A stretch of DNA of 64,000 bases, taken from NCBI GenBank assembly GCA_964036295.1, contig OZ038463.1, positions 20,695,069 to 20,759,068 of the forward strand. The letters are read 5' to 3'. Position numbers and translations under genes: made by a program. The notes beneath the pieces are model-generated. The model did not search any database. It was not told the DNA's origin and worked only from the letters and a program-made list of their open reading frames with translations. Source of the DNA: Plumapathes pennacea (Eukaryota; Cnidaria; Anthozoa; Antipatharia; Myriopathidae). Below are positions 33,706-46,230 of this stretch, in pieces. The stretch's first letter is position 1, and each line of letters begins with the position of its first letter.

Positions 33706-33847
33706 GCACCTGAAACTGTTGTGATTTATAACCTAAAACGACCTTTCTTCATAAAAGTTGGCTTGTGACGGTTTTACTGTGGAGTATTTTGTTCATTTTA
33801 AAACAGTAATACAAATCTACAGAAAATCAAGAAGACATTCATACTAA

Positions 33848-36000
33848 AGATTAATTAAGCTGCTTTAAACTTGCAAAAAACGCCCCAATGTTATTGGTCA
33901 TCGGAGCAAGGCTGGTAACAATTGACGGTAAACAAAGAAGCCAGCAATGTGTGTATTTTCAGATCTTGAGCCGCGCAAGGGAATTAGATGTGTATACTTT
34001 GAGGGATAATAACTTGGTGCAAGTGCTTCTTCCTTTGTGGCCGCCATTTTCCGGCCTTCTTTTTTCAGTGTGGCCGGTGAATGAAAGGTAGGAACAGGAA
34101 CAGGAACGTCAACAAGAAATGTCCTCCCTTCACAAAGGCCCTGATAAGAAATAACGTTTTCCTGAGTGAGTTACTGAATAAGGCATCAACTACAGAAAAT
34201 TCCAGTGATGTCTAATATCACAAACTCATGAAAATATCACGGAACTTCAAAGTGAAAATTCCATTTCCAGTATAAACATTTCTTTTTTCTTTTCTTTTTT
34301 TTTTTCTTACTGAAACGCATTATTTCACCTTCATTATAGATCGATTGGAAAACCCCTCTCCCGTTCCCTAAGAAATCTTCATCTGGCATTTTATCATCAA
34401 AGCAAAGCTATTCAACGAACTTGAGTGTAAGAAGGTCATTTTAATTATCCTGGGTGAAAAAATTTAATAGCGTTAACGAGGGAAGTATACTCATTTAAAA
34501 TGTCCTAGCAAAAAGCTGTGAGTCTTATTAAATATTATCTGATGTTTTTGATTTGTCAGATTTCTATCGTGGACGTACAGTACGCCTATTTTGAACCAAG
34601 TTATCATACCGCGTCTCGTGGTTTCCCTGCGCAGGCTACTCTCGTGTTCTCCCGACTTCCCGTGTGTTCAGATGGAGGCTATATTACACGGGAACATGTT
34701 ATATATTTCTTAATTTTAAAACAGTAATACGAATCTACAGAAGGCCATAATGAAGATATATCAATACAAAGGGGTTATTACATGGGAAGGAGTGCAATAA
34801 GGCGGAGTATTTTTACGATTCGGTTATTTTGTCGAGCCTGCTTCTAAACGAATGAAAATGCAGCCGTGTTGGACGACTCTTAGCGTAATAAATTGTTTAT
34901 CTTACGACAAACGAAGCAGTACCAAGCGATGTAGCCGCGCACAAAAAGATGACGCGTCCGTAATCTTTGCTTGTGAAAATTGATTACGCTAGCTAATAAT
35001 CCAGTTGATCTGGTTTTTGACGAGTATAGTAAGCTCCCATATTTGCACCCATTTTCGCCCTTATTTGAAATTGAAAGTGTGAAATCGTGTAAATAAAGAT
35101 TAATTGCACTGATTTAAACTTGCCAAAAATGCCCCAATGTCATTAGCCATCAGGTGCAAGGTGGTAGCAAGTGGTGGTAAACAGACAAGCAGGCAATGAT
35201 TGTGTGCATTTTCATAGCCAACAGGAAGCCGGTCTACTATAAATCTTGAGCCGCATTTAGGAATTAGCTGTATATACTTTGAGAGATAATAATTTAGAAC
35301 AAGTACTTCTTCCTTTGCGGGCGCCATTTTTCGGCTTTGTGTGAGGATGTGGGAGTAAACGGAAGGTAGACGCACAGAAACGTCAACAAGAAAGTTCCTC
35401 CCTTCATAAAGGCCACGATAACAGTTCACGTTTTCCTGAATGAGTTACCGAATAAGGCATCAAACACAGGAAATTCCAATGATGTTTAAATAACAAACTC
35501 CTGAGAACATCAATGACTTCATAGTTAAAACATCCATTTGCAGTAAAAATATTTATTACTGAAGCGTATTATTTCACTTTCATTATAGATCGATTGGAAA
35601 ACCCCTCTCCCGTTTCCTAAGAAATCTTCGTCTGGCATTTTTACCATCAAAGCAAAGCTGTACAACGAGTTCGATTAAAGAGAGTCATTTGATTTATCCT
35701 GGGTGAAAAATGTCATAGAGTTAACAAGGAAAGTACATTCAGGTAAAACGTCCTAGCAAAAAGCTGCGAGCCTTATATCAAATAATATCTGATGCTTTGA
35801 TTTATAAGATTTCCCCCGTAGACGTACAGTACATTTATTTTGAACCAAGTAATCATAGGGCGGCCTCGTGGTTTCCCTGCGCTACTCTCGTGTTCTCCCA
35901 ACTTCCCATGTGTTTAGATGGAGGCTATATCACACGGTTACGCATTATATATTTCTTAATTTTAAAGCAGCAATATGAATCAGAAAACCATGAAAACGTA
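33848..36000. repeat. Diverged tandem duplication, unit ~1.24 kb
   Basis: 33848-34780 matches 35097-36000 in direct orientation: both start near GATTAATT with AAACTTGC and CCCCAATG words, share GATCGATTGGAAAACCCCTC and CCTAAGAAATCTTC, and end with AAGAxATATCAATAC/ACGTATCAATAC. A closer copy of the second unit's 3' half lies at 58463-58955. No convincing coding sequence. Confidence 0.8.
34784..34893. repeat. GTGCAATACGG hairpin element, diverged copy
   Basis: TTATTACATGGGAAGGAGTGCAATAAGG... with a partially complementary right arm (GCAGCCGTGTTGGAC). Better-preserved copies are at 38068-38161 and 58976-59075. Confidence 0.6.
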
Positions 36001-36011
36001 TCAATACATAT

Positions 36012-36160
36012 ATCTTATTGACCGAGTGCGAGGGCCGTACTGGGAGAATATCGGCCCGAGGTCTTGACAGTACGGACCGAGCGCAGCGAGGTCCGTACAA
36101 AAAAGACCGAGGGCCGATATTCTCCCAGTACGGTCCTGAGCAAACTCGGTCAATAAGAGA
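36012..36160. repeat. ~150 bp palindrome, CGGTCAATAAG ends
   Basis: TCTTATTGACCGAG ... CTCGGTCAATAAGA. The inner arms read GGGAGAATATCGGCCC and its complement. Same family as the palindromes at 37557-37712, 16158-16313 and 47977-48115. Confidence 0.85.
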
Positions 36161-37556
36161 TTTATTACACGACTCTGTGATCATTGAAACCTGCACCGAT
36201 CGGTAAAATTTTATGCCGTGCGTAAGTCGTAAACAAGAAATCTCAGAGTACAAATCTTGCAAACTTAGAGCATACAGACCCGATCTACACTTTTCTTTTA
36301 TTTATGTGAACAAAATGTCATAGAAAAGTACAGGAGAAACCACCAACTTTTTAGCGGAGCCAAAGGAAACAAGTAAAACGAATGGGTCGAAAGACAAAAA
36401 CTACAATTTGCGGATGCATCATAAGTCCACGAAGATTGACCAGTCTTACTTTGTACTGTCGTAGAAAACAAACAATTAAACGCCAATCCTTACCTGCTAC
36501 TCAGCTCAGTATGCATCTCGGCAAATTCATGAATTCAAAACAAAACGGCGGTGACCGCCGCCACCATTTTGAAAGTAGTCCTGAAAGAGTCCCAGGAAGC
36601 TTTGTTGGAACGACAAGCAGTTAAAATTTACATCTTTTGGAGATGAGAAATTAGAGAATTCAGGACTGAAAGGCTACTGACTTACATGAAGATTGTTTCT
36701 GGCTCTGAGGAGAACTTATATCTTTCGCTTAACTTTGAAGAAGACAATGTCGAGTTTTGCGAGCGACTCTGTTCGTTGCCATCCGTTTCAGCAAGTTACG
36801 AGAAACTTTCCGCATTAACTTCCCCCATGCTACTTTCCGCAGAACTCAACCAGTTATCCTCTTCACCATTCACAAGTCAATAAGAAGAATTATTATATGG
36901 CTCACCAGTCCATGATGGAAATGGAGCATTCTGATTGGCTCGTTAGCGGTCCGTATTTTCTTGTACGGACCAGGCGGACGGACCGGGCAGATGGACCGCT
37001 ACGTCACAGTTAAATTTGTTAACACGAGGTTGTGCAGCTCTTTGGTTTCGGTAAAAGGTGTCGGCTAAGTCTGTGCTGAATCAAATCGGTGGAACAAGAA
37101 TTTGTAAAGGAGATAAATCCATTTTACAGGGAAAACTTTCAGTTTACAAGCCAAGAAAACAGTTGGAGAGCTGAAGATAAATGCATTCGAAAAAATAGAA
37201 TTACGTTTAGTGTTTTGAGCTGCAAAGCGCCTGTTTATTTTCAAACAAGAAAAATTTGAAAAGTCGAAAGAAAGCTAAACTTTCACGTTTGTCATCGTGA
37301 CGGGTTTACTGAGTGACTGTGTCACTGCAGATACGGCTTGCACTTAAAAATAGTATTCAACTAAAATCATACAGTAAATTAGCTGCTTCTTTCTGTCAAG
37401 TATTTCGAGTTGAGGAAATTGGAGAGCAACATCACTATGAATCAATTTTCAATAGTTGAAACGCCGGTTGCGTACGCATGCAAACTGTTCAAGTGCTTCT
37501 TGGTGCTTTGTCTTATGTTTTGCAGCATAAAACATTGAAGCCATATAATAAATCAT
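36161..37556. mobile_element. Interior of palindrome-ended repeats
   Basis: TTATTATATGGC at 36893-36904 and GCCATATAATAAA at 37540-37552 face each other, as in the 16 and 47 kb copies. GGTCCGTATTTTCTTGTACGGACC at 36948-36971 is a small internal palindrome. Short frames here (for example 36382-36624) are not convincing genes. Confidence 0.6.
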
Positions 37557-37712
37557 TTATTGACCTCGCACTCGGTCCGTACGGGAGAATAATGCTCTCG
37601 TTCTCTTTTTACGTGTTTATGAACCTCGCCGCGGCAGCTCGGTCCATAAACACGTAAAAAGAAAACTCGAGCATTATTCTCCCGTACGGACCTCGCGCTC
37701 GGTCAATAAGAT
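37557..37712. repeat. ~155 bp palindrome
   Basis: Arms ATTGACCTCGCACTCGGTCC... and GGACCTCGCGCTCGGTCAAT, with inner arms CACGTAAAAAGA. Near perfect. Confidence 0.85.
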
Positions 37713-38067
37713 ATATTTCAAACTACAAAAACTTTTTAGCTGCAGACTCGACGATTCACCTTGGCTGCAAGCGTCAAATGCTCATCAAATTTGACAGCCG
37801 CACTTGTATGGTTTTCTTCAAATTTCATTTCCGTTTCCGTTATAAATGTGGTCATTTAATATTCCTTATTACCCGAGCTTGGTCTGCCATATTGATTATT
37901 TTTTTCAGCTCAGAAAAACATGCGTAAGCTTATATGATTATACCCAGTCTGATACTTAGAAAATATCAGACCGGCAAAGGAGCGATCTGATTGGTGGATT
38001 TTCTGTATCGGCCCGCTCAGCAGTCTAGTCGTGTAATAATACGGGGTTATTACACGGGAAGGAGTGC

Positions 38068-38161
38068 AATACGGCGGTGTATTTTTACCAGTCGATTTTT
38101 TCGAGCCTGCTTCAGGCGACGAAAAATTAAACTTGCGAGTAAAATACAGCCGTATTGCACG
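38068..38161. repeat. GTGCAATACGG hairpin element
   Basis: GTGCAATACGGCGGTGTATTTTTA pairs with TAAAATACAGCCGTATTGCAC. The element is flanked by TTATTACAC and TTTATTATAC. Other copies: 34784, 58976, 43890 (half) and 63897. Confidence 0.8.
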
Positions 38162-38187
38162 ACTTTCGTGTCATAAATATTGTTTAT

Positions 38188-38335
38188 TATACAACTATAA
38201 GTACAATAATTCATAATTATTCTACTCGGGCTTGCCGAATATGGATGATAAATAACCAACGAGGTGCCTCGCCGAGTTGTTTACTTATCATTTTACATTC
38301 GGCTAACCTGAGTAGAATAATTGTTTTATTAAAAA
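38188..38335. repeat. Inverted-repeat element (TTATTATAC ... GTTTTATT)
   Basis: Arms ATTATTCTACTCGGG-TTGCCGAATATGG and its near-complement CATTCGGCTAACCTGAGTAGAATAATT. The same element is at 59100-59245. Confidence 0.75.
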
Positions 38336-38673
38336 CTGGATCAGAAGTTACTCTGCGATGTAATAAATACTGGAAGAAGACTTAAAGTGCACATAAGCCT
38401 TCAGAGGATACATTTTTATACGAAATTAGGAAGTAATCTAAGCAACTTATGCCCAAAAGAAAGCCTTTCCGAAGCGTTCTTATATTTTTTTCACGCGTTT
38501 GAAATCGGAAATATAAAATTCAGACCGCGCAATGTAGGAGACTGGGACCTGTGACGTCAGAGGAGTGGCGCGTTTTGGCTCGGCACCTCTTCATAGCTCT
38601 TATTTATCAGGTTTGTGTACGTTTTTCTCGCTGTTTACCCGTGTTTTTGGACTCGTACGGCAATGGCGAGCTC

Positions 38674-39620
38674 TAGAAGCGATGAAGAAAGCGGTATATC
38701 TGATATCTGAACTATATCACATTGATTCCGCGTGTATACTGTACGATATCCACTATGAAGTCCAACCCGTGCGCTGAGCAGAGCTACTTACTGACCAAGA
38801 ATGGCATGAAGCGTAACAGAAAGGAAAGGGAGGGAAAATAACAAGAACCATAACACTGCAAGATCGCTCGGAAGAACATTTTGGAGCCAGTAGTTGGTAA
38901 GCGTAAAATATGTCCGAGTTTTGAATTTGTTTACGTGGTACATCTGTAATTGCTTCTCTGTGTTGTACTCATATTTTAGGTGTTCGTGTGGGAATTGCAA
39001 TGTTGATGTGCTACGGCAGCATCGGCATTCACAAGCATTGAGATTCTGCGGATGTCTCACGATAACTCTCGCTCGGGATTTCGACTGAGAGCAGTTGCGT
39101 AATTCGTCACGGCAGTTGACCACGGTCAGTTATATTTGACTTCGAGAGAGCGCGGCTCTTCTGAAAACTCCTGGAATGTACAAAAACAGTCATTCTAAAC
39201 TTCCCTGTACGGGTAGACAATAAAGTATTACACTTTAATTGCGGTTTGTGGCGCCCTTCTTCACCGTTTGGAGGATTTTGCTTTCGCCGCGGTGGATCAA
39301 CAGGCGACTGTCAACAGTCAGAACGACTCCTTTCGGAGTTTGCCAAAAATTTCCAACTTCTGCGGCCGTCGTCTAGCTTCGGCGATGTGGAAACCAAGTT
39401 GTTTGAGTAAATATGTGCCACAAATCCGGCACACGGTCGACTATAGCCCTAGAAAAATCTAGCCGAAAAACCATCTTTCGCTCGGTTTCAAACATGAATT
39501 GCAGTGTCGCAGTGTTGACCTCATCGACCATAAACCTCAGGCGAACGCGATGGCTTGCTCATTTGATATTCGATACCTACGATAGAAAAGGTAACAAACT
39601 TCCCACAGCTGAATATATTT
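38674..39620 (+). pseudogene. Degraded coding remnants inside the TTAA element
   Basis: On the plus strand, an ATG at about 38663 opens MASSRSDEESGISDI, and a neighbouring frame continues LYHIDSACILYDIHYEV. At 38972-39020 a cysteine-rich segment (CSCGNC) is read. These look like pieces of one or two decayed transposon proteins whose frames no longer connect. I cannot name them. Confidence 0.3.
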
Positions 39621-39772
39621 TGGATTAAATATAATTACTTATTACTACCCGTCGACAAATTGTGGGACCCGACGATTACTCGGTCAATCTTTCCCCTTCT
39701 TATCAACTTTGTATTACAATACCGAGATTGTCCTTTACCAGATCCAAGTCGAGATTGTGCAATTCGTTATTG

Positions 39773-40000
39773 TCAATTCCATGCAATTTCAAAATCATCT
39801 GGTTTGAAATAAGCTGAGCAGAACCGGAATTGATCTTCAGCTCCCATTTCACACGTTTGGCCTTGACAAACTGGACCATTTCTCTTTCGCTTCCTCGCTT
39901 CACCTCTTTGGTCATTCGGAAACTGAAACATATAAAATGCAAATCCTTGCTTATGATCTGGCTCCCAGGAGCAGCCTCCAACAACACATCTATAAGGCAT
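39773..40000 (-). pseudogene. THAP-type zinc finger fragment
   Basis: A 75-codon frame starts MPYRCVVGGC and later has CSAYFKPDDF. THAP domains are C2CH DNA-binding fingers found in P and Kolobok transposases and in host THAP proteins; they carry a CxxHF-type end. Here the Cys pair near the N-terminus and the FKPDDF ending are present, but the zinc-binding His is Tyr (SAYF instead of SAHF-like) and the protein stops just after the domain. It is therefore most likely the inactive N-terminus of a transposase lost by internal deletion. The domain call is from motif recognition. Confidence 0.65.
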
Positions 40001-40250
40001 TTCGGAGTAAAACCGGTGAAAACTCTGTTCGGAGACGCCACTCCTCTGACGTCACAGCCCAGGCCCTTGATCAATCATCTTACGCGGACAAATCTAAACC
40101 GGAAGTCAAAATGGCACTTTTTCGCATGTTTACCGGGCGAAAAAAAAAAAATATAAGAACGCTTCGGAAGGGCTTTCTTTTGGGCATAAGTTGCTTAGAT
40201 TACTTCCTAATTTCGTATAAAAATGTATCCTCTGAAGGCTTATGTGCACT

Positions 40251-41580
40251 TTAACTTCCGCTCTAAGATTACAATGATCACATTACTGCAACTAAGACAA
40301 CGCCTTTGCAAACGGGCTAATGGCTGAAGGAATGAAAATCAAGTGAATAATACATTTTCATGGAAATTACACGGCACAAACACTCTCAGAAGGAGTTTTC
40401 AAAAACATCGGTGATGTACCAAAACTGTTGAAAACGTGGACGCTGGTACAGTTGTAAGCATCGAATTACAGAGGGAATCGCTTTCCTTGCTCGCCATGTG
40501 CGACGTTTGTGATGCTGCTTGAAACTGACAACTGGCTGTCCTGAACGAGAACTAAGCTGGAGATGCTTGAACATCAACAAGGAAGAAGCGATCGATCATG
40601 GCTGCTCGTATAGACTTGAGATAAGGTGCCGTCTTGTTCCCTTTGCTGATGTGTAAAAACACTTGAGGCATGCATTTATTTCTTCTTGGCTTATTCTTCA
40701 ATTAGTGTTGTAAATTTGTCTCACCCGGGACTTGCAAGGCACTCTGAAAAGGTCGTGAAATCTGAGAAATCTGCTTTTAAAAAAGAGTGTCACTTCATTA
40801 AAACTTTGCCGAATCAAGGGACGAGCGTCTGTCAACCCACGTGCTGGGGAAGTTAAGTTACCCTGCAGTTTTTAAAGGATATTTGTCTGGACATATTCAA
40901 GGCTTAGTGGGTAAATGTCCCCAAGGTAGCCAGTGATAAAATCGGTTCCCCTTAAATTGTTTAGTTACTCTTCACCCTGATACAAAGTGAATTTTTCCAG
41001 GGTAAAATGTCTCATGTGACCACAGATATATCAATGTTGCAACAAAAATTTGAACGACGCGCATGCGCAGGATCGGCGCAGCATTTATCTTCACTTTAAC
41101 CTGGCATATTCTGCTGAATTGAAATTTAAACTGACTCCGTAAACCAGGGCTAGCCAAAAGTTAAATTGTATTTTTAGAACATACGGCAGTCCAAAGCTTG
41201 TTTACAAAATCGGCCTTTGTGTTTTTGAACTAAGTCACTCAAAAGGAAATATCGTGTTGTGTCTTAAATTTTGCATAACGTGCGGTGACTTCCCTGTTCA
41301 AGCAATATAAAAAGATGATCCGCGTACCAGCAGCTCCAGCAAGCCAATAAATTGCTGTTGAAAGAACTGGTCTATCAAAAGAAAGAACTGTACGATAAAA
41401 TGACAACAGTTAGTAGTAAAGTAACAATAAATTATTTGTGTTACCTCCATGCTTAGCGTTATTGAAATAAGTTTGTTTGTGTCAGTCATTAACCCCAGTA
41501 ATATTAAAAACTCGCAGCTTTCTCTTTTATCCTCTAACTCAATCAATAAAATTGCAAACGTTTATCTACATTTTTTATTA
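40251..41580. other. Part of segmental duplication, no clear gene
   Basis: Matches 59292-60611 at roughly 95-97 percent. Short frames on both strands (for example 41298-41546 minus) differ between copies without a coding-like pattern. Confidence 0.5.
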
Positions 41581-41798
41581 TTATTTTATTTGCCGCCTTG
41601 TTGCCACGCATGATTTACGCTAATCTTGCTCCGGAGGATAGTTTAATGGCACATATTTTACATAATTATTTAAACTTAGCCATCCAAGCTTTGTCAGGAC
41701 AAGGTACAGATCAGTCTTATAATTTAGTGCAATCCTCCAGCAATAGCCAGGTGCCTCGATCACTTGAATCATCTGAGAGCAGCACATCGCCATTTTGA
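41571..41798 (+). CDS. Short ORF conserved between duplicates, unrecognised
   Basis: A frame open from about 41571 (first ATG 41598, 66 codons, TGA at 41796) encodes a peptide with a helical middle (APEDSLMAHILHNYLNLAI) and a Ser-rich end. The same peptide is encoded at 60629-60829. By eye the two copies show no differences over this ~200 bp, against about 4 percent in the preceding 300 bp. No splice acceptor was settled. It may be a real exon, or a patch of recent gene conversion. Confidence 0.3.
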   Translation, partial: FFIIILFAALLPRMIYANLAPEDSLMAHILHNYLNLAIQALSGQGTDQSYNLVQSSSNSQVPRSLESSESSTSPF

Positions 41799-41946
41799 TC
41801 GCTCTTCATATACCGGCCTGAAACTGTTTCGTACTGAGTGGCACATCGGAAGTTATCTTTACTTGTTCTTCTGATGTACAAACGGCTGGTTTTCCTGGAG
41901 TATCCCTAGATAAAACGGAGGTATGAGATTATTATTAAATGAATTA

Positions 41947-42130
<184 letters not shown>

Positions 42131-42429
42131 CGTACTTTAATTTGCACGTTCCATCTTTTCTCTGTTTCTCTCTTCTATATTTTTTGAGCTGATTTTGAAG
42201 CAAAAAACTATTACTATTTGAAAATAATTTTATCTATAATACTGACTTATGTTTACCCCTCTTGTCGTACCAAGGAGGCGGAAGGTTGGATTCCGCACCG
42301 CTCTCAGGTTTGTTGATTTTTTGTTTATTCTATTTTTGCCACGCTATATATGTTTTTTTTTTTCGTACAAAATTATCTTTTTTTGGATATCCTTATTTAA
42401 ACCATTCATATTGGTATTGTAAACGAGCC

Positions 42430-42665
42430 TCGTCTTCAATTTTATATTTGTCCCCAGAGCACGAATACTCGAAAGCCTGATAGAAGAAACGCATTCAGTT
42501 AAAATATAGAAACAGATAAGTATTGAAGCGAAGGCTGGATTAATTGTGGCCTCTGATTAGAGTCAAACTGTCAAAATCGATTGTGCCAGAGTCACGCATT
42601 ACTCAGCTTTTCTTGCTGGATTTTAGTTTATTCCAACTCATGCCGCGAGCTCACTGGTAACGCCA
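42430..42665 (+). repeat. Dispersed repeat shared with 24128-24290 and 25034-25500
   Basis: AGCACGAATACTCGAAAGCCTGATAGAAGAAACGCATTCAG and CTCACTGGTAACGCCAGTCTA words occur in the same order as at 24-25.5 kb. Confidence 0.75.
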
Positions 42666-42676
42666 GTCTAATTTTA

Positions 42677-42860
42677 TAAGCCTACTTAACCACAAGCAGA
42701 GGAGAGGGTCACAAGAATGAACAATCAAAGAAAGTTCATCGTCACAAGCCTACTCAACCACAAGCAGAGGAGAGGGTCACAAGAATGAAAGAAAGTCCAT
42801 CGTCACAAGCCTACTCTCCCCTCAACCACAAGCAGAGGAGAGCCGGTCACAAGAATCATT
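42677..42860 (+). repeat. Minisatellite, ~3 units of 60-70 bp
   Basis: Units begin AAGCCTACT and contain CAACCACAAGCAGAGGAGAG and GTCACAAGAATGA. Three copies with small internal indels. Confidence 0.9.
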
Positions 42861-43660
42861 CTCACCAGCAAATTTAACCACAAACAGAGACTTGACTTAG
42901 AAGAAAAATATCTATGACTGAAATACTTAAACAAAAAAGAAAGAAATGTGGAAATCTACACTTATCGGCGAATGGCGAATGGCGCCAAATCCGCCAATGC
43001 AAATTACGAGCTTTTGAGCTGTACGGAACAAAAAAAAACACAGTTAGATAATTCTGACGAGAACACATCAGACAAGCGTAAGATAGCATTGTCGCATTTA
43101 CAGTATAAAAATAGTGGCTAAGGCGTCAGTTATTCAAGTGTCAAGCGATTGACTTCGGTCGAAACGTAACCTCCCATAAACACAAAATACGAAAAGCAAA
43201 ATCTCTCTCCCAGCAGTCCGATTTATTTATTTTTTTCCCAGCCAGCAAAAAAGCAGATAGATCTCATGCCAGCCAGGACAGGTTGCAGTGCGGAACACAT
43301 ATTTTGTGGAACAGCTCCGATGGGTGCTCCTCGACAAAAAGAGTTCGTGAACATGTGAAATTGACCTGATGTCGGGATCGTAGTTCTCCTGCGTGCAATT
43401 TCTTCTATTTCAGCAGTTGTTCTTTTAGTAAGACATGATGACAACAAAAGAACCAAATTGAGCAACCTACGAATAGACAAAGTTACAAAGAGATAAGGCA
43501 TTTGGAGACACCTTTTCCCCGGTTTCTCGCATTACCGTCGTCACCCTAGTTGAAATGACCTGACGGATAAGTAAGCAAAAAATTGCCCAAATTTAAAAAG
43601 TCTTCAGCAAAGAGAAAAATTACTACGGGAAATGGCCAAAAATTACTTTAATGTTACTGT
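42861..43660. other. No recognisable gene
   Basis: Nothing supportable on either strand. Confidence 0.4.
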
Positions 43661-43664
43661 AGTC

Positions 43665-43960
43665 ACAACGCTTACATATAAGCTACATTATTTACACGAC
43701 TTCACATTTTCGAGTGCAAAGAAAGGCCAAGACGGGAGCGTATTGCACTCGTCAGGAACCAGATCAACTTGTTTATTAGCTTACATGATCAATTTTTGTA
43801 AACAAATTGTACGAACGCGTCACTTTTTTGTTCCATTTGCGTTTGCCCTGTTTCGTTTGTCATATAATAAATAATTTATTACATAAAAAGTCGTGCAATA
43901 CGGTTGTATTTTTACTCGTCAGTTTTAGTTTTTCTCGCCTGAAGCCATGTCAATAGCTAT
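43665..43960. mobile_element. ~300 bp MITE-like repeat (copy at 63664-64000)
   Basis: TTTACACGACTTCACATTTTCGAGTGCAAA ... GTCATATAATAAATAA ... GTCGTGCAATACGG. The 63.7 kb copy is longer and ends in a full hairpin. No protein encoded. Confidence 0.7.
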
Positions 43961-44847
<887 letters not shown>

Positions 44848-44878
44848 TGACTACTGCATTCTCGCATTATTTATAAAT

Positions 44879-44919
<41 letters not shown>

Positions 44920-44968
44920 ACCACTGAAAAACACCGTATAACGACAAAGAAAAACATTAAGTCAGCAT

Positions 44969-45013
<45 letters not shown>

Positions 45014-45016
<3 letters not shown>

Positions 45017-46230
45017 TATTTAAGCAACCGATGCAAACGGAATCAGCGGTTGCAATTAAAAATAATGCAAAGACAACTGCAAGACAACTACCTCAATGTA
45101 AGGTGATACACCACAATAAGTAAAAATATAATCCCCGAGCGAAGCGAGGGTAGTAATCACGACGCTAATGAAGCAAAATTGCGTTATCTGGAGACTCCAA
45201 GCGGGTTGCCATCTCGAAATTTAATCTTCGTCTGTCAGTCAGTCAGTCAGTCTGTCTGTACGACTTTTTAGGCCTGGTGCCTAAGCAATTTGACGTATTA
45301 ATTATCGATTAGCGTCTCCGCCAGTGTTTTTATTGACATTCAGAAGAAAAAAGAATTGAACAAAGCAACAGTTGCACGTAACTGCGTTCACGAAAATGAA
45401 TTTGAAAACTTGGAACAGAAGGGTCTCGCGAAGCTCGTCTTAAAAGAGAAGGGAACAGGCACGGGCAAGGCGAAATCGTGAAACGATCAAACAGCGCCAA
45501 ATACGTATAAAAAAAAGAAGACAAATATGTTATAACCGACAGAATCATGAACGGAAGCGTGCCGAAGAAACGGCTCCGCAAAGGGAACAGCGCTTGAAAG
45601 CAAATCGGGAGCTTCAGACGCCGTTTTGTGTCAGACACTTATTCAGAAAGGACAAGCAACAAAGGTTAGCTAGTGGAAATCGAACAATCACCGTGACAAA
45701 TATATTCTACCCGTATCTTGTAACTCGATCACTTCAAAAATGTATTCAAATCTGTATCCTGATCATTTTCCCTCGAAGTACTGATTTAATACGCTTCTGT
45801 CGCCAGTTTCGGCTACCATCGCTCAGAGCAGTCGGAACTTGGAGTCTTGAAAGATTTAGACGGATGTTTTTTTTTCTTTTTCTTTCAAGACTAAAACTGT
45901 AACATACAGCAATCTTTGGCCCAGTAAAGGTCAGGGCAACAACGCCTACATTATCAGAAGCAAATAAGCTGTGAATCATGGAAGCAACATGGGGAGGAGG
46001 TGGGGTTGAGCAAATTGCGTCCGACCTTGAAGACACACTGAAAAGAATGAATGATTGTAATGACCCACGTGCTATTCCCAGGTCTCCTCGCCATCGGCCA
46101 ATCCCCAAAGGAATACATTGTGCAATCTAGCGTTACTATAATGAGACAGATCTAATTAAAGGCATAAAAAACCTATTTGCGGGCAAATATTCCCTTTAAT
46201 TGTACTGCCTATGAATTCAAAATCAAAAAA
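45014..46230. other. Non-coding stretch with a (GTCA)n patch and a charged-frame remnant
   Basis: (GTCA)n/(GTCT)n at about 45235-45261. At 45410-45650 one plus-strand frame reads an R/E/Q-rich run (for example NHERKRAEETAPQREQR) like that at 14813-15355, possibly the charged region of a decayed Helitron protein. Nothing else is recognised. Confidence 0.3.

Larger units (their letters stand above)
38386..40250 (-). mobile_element. TTAA-target DNA transposon (Kolobok-like), 107 bp inverted repeats
   Basis: 1,865 bp flanked by TTAA on both sides (38382-38385, 40251-40254). The terminal inverted repeats, starting AGTGCACATAAGCC, extend 107 bp with one mismatch seen. Copy 2 of the segmental duplication retains the empty site (GAAGATTTAACTTCCGC at about 59287-59303). 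Further inside, CTGTGACGTCAGAGGAGTGGCG (38548-38569) is repeated inverted at about 40028-40049. piggyBac and Kolobok both use TTAA; the THAP domain inside favours Kolobok. It is probably non-autonomous, as no complete transposase is readable. Confidence 0.9.

Noticed and set aside
35100..35429. 109-codon minus frame as a gene
   Set aside because: It lies in the diverged tandem duplication, and the sister unit at 33.9 kb does not keep the frame open.
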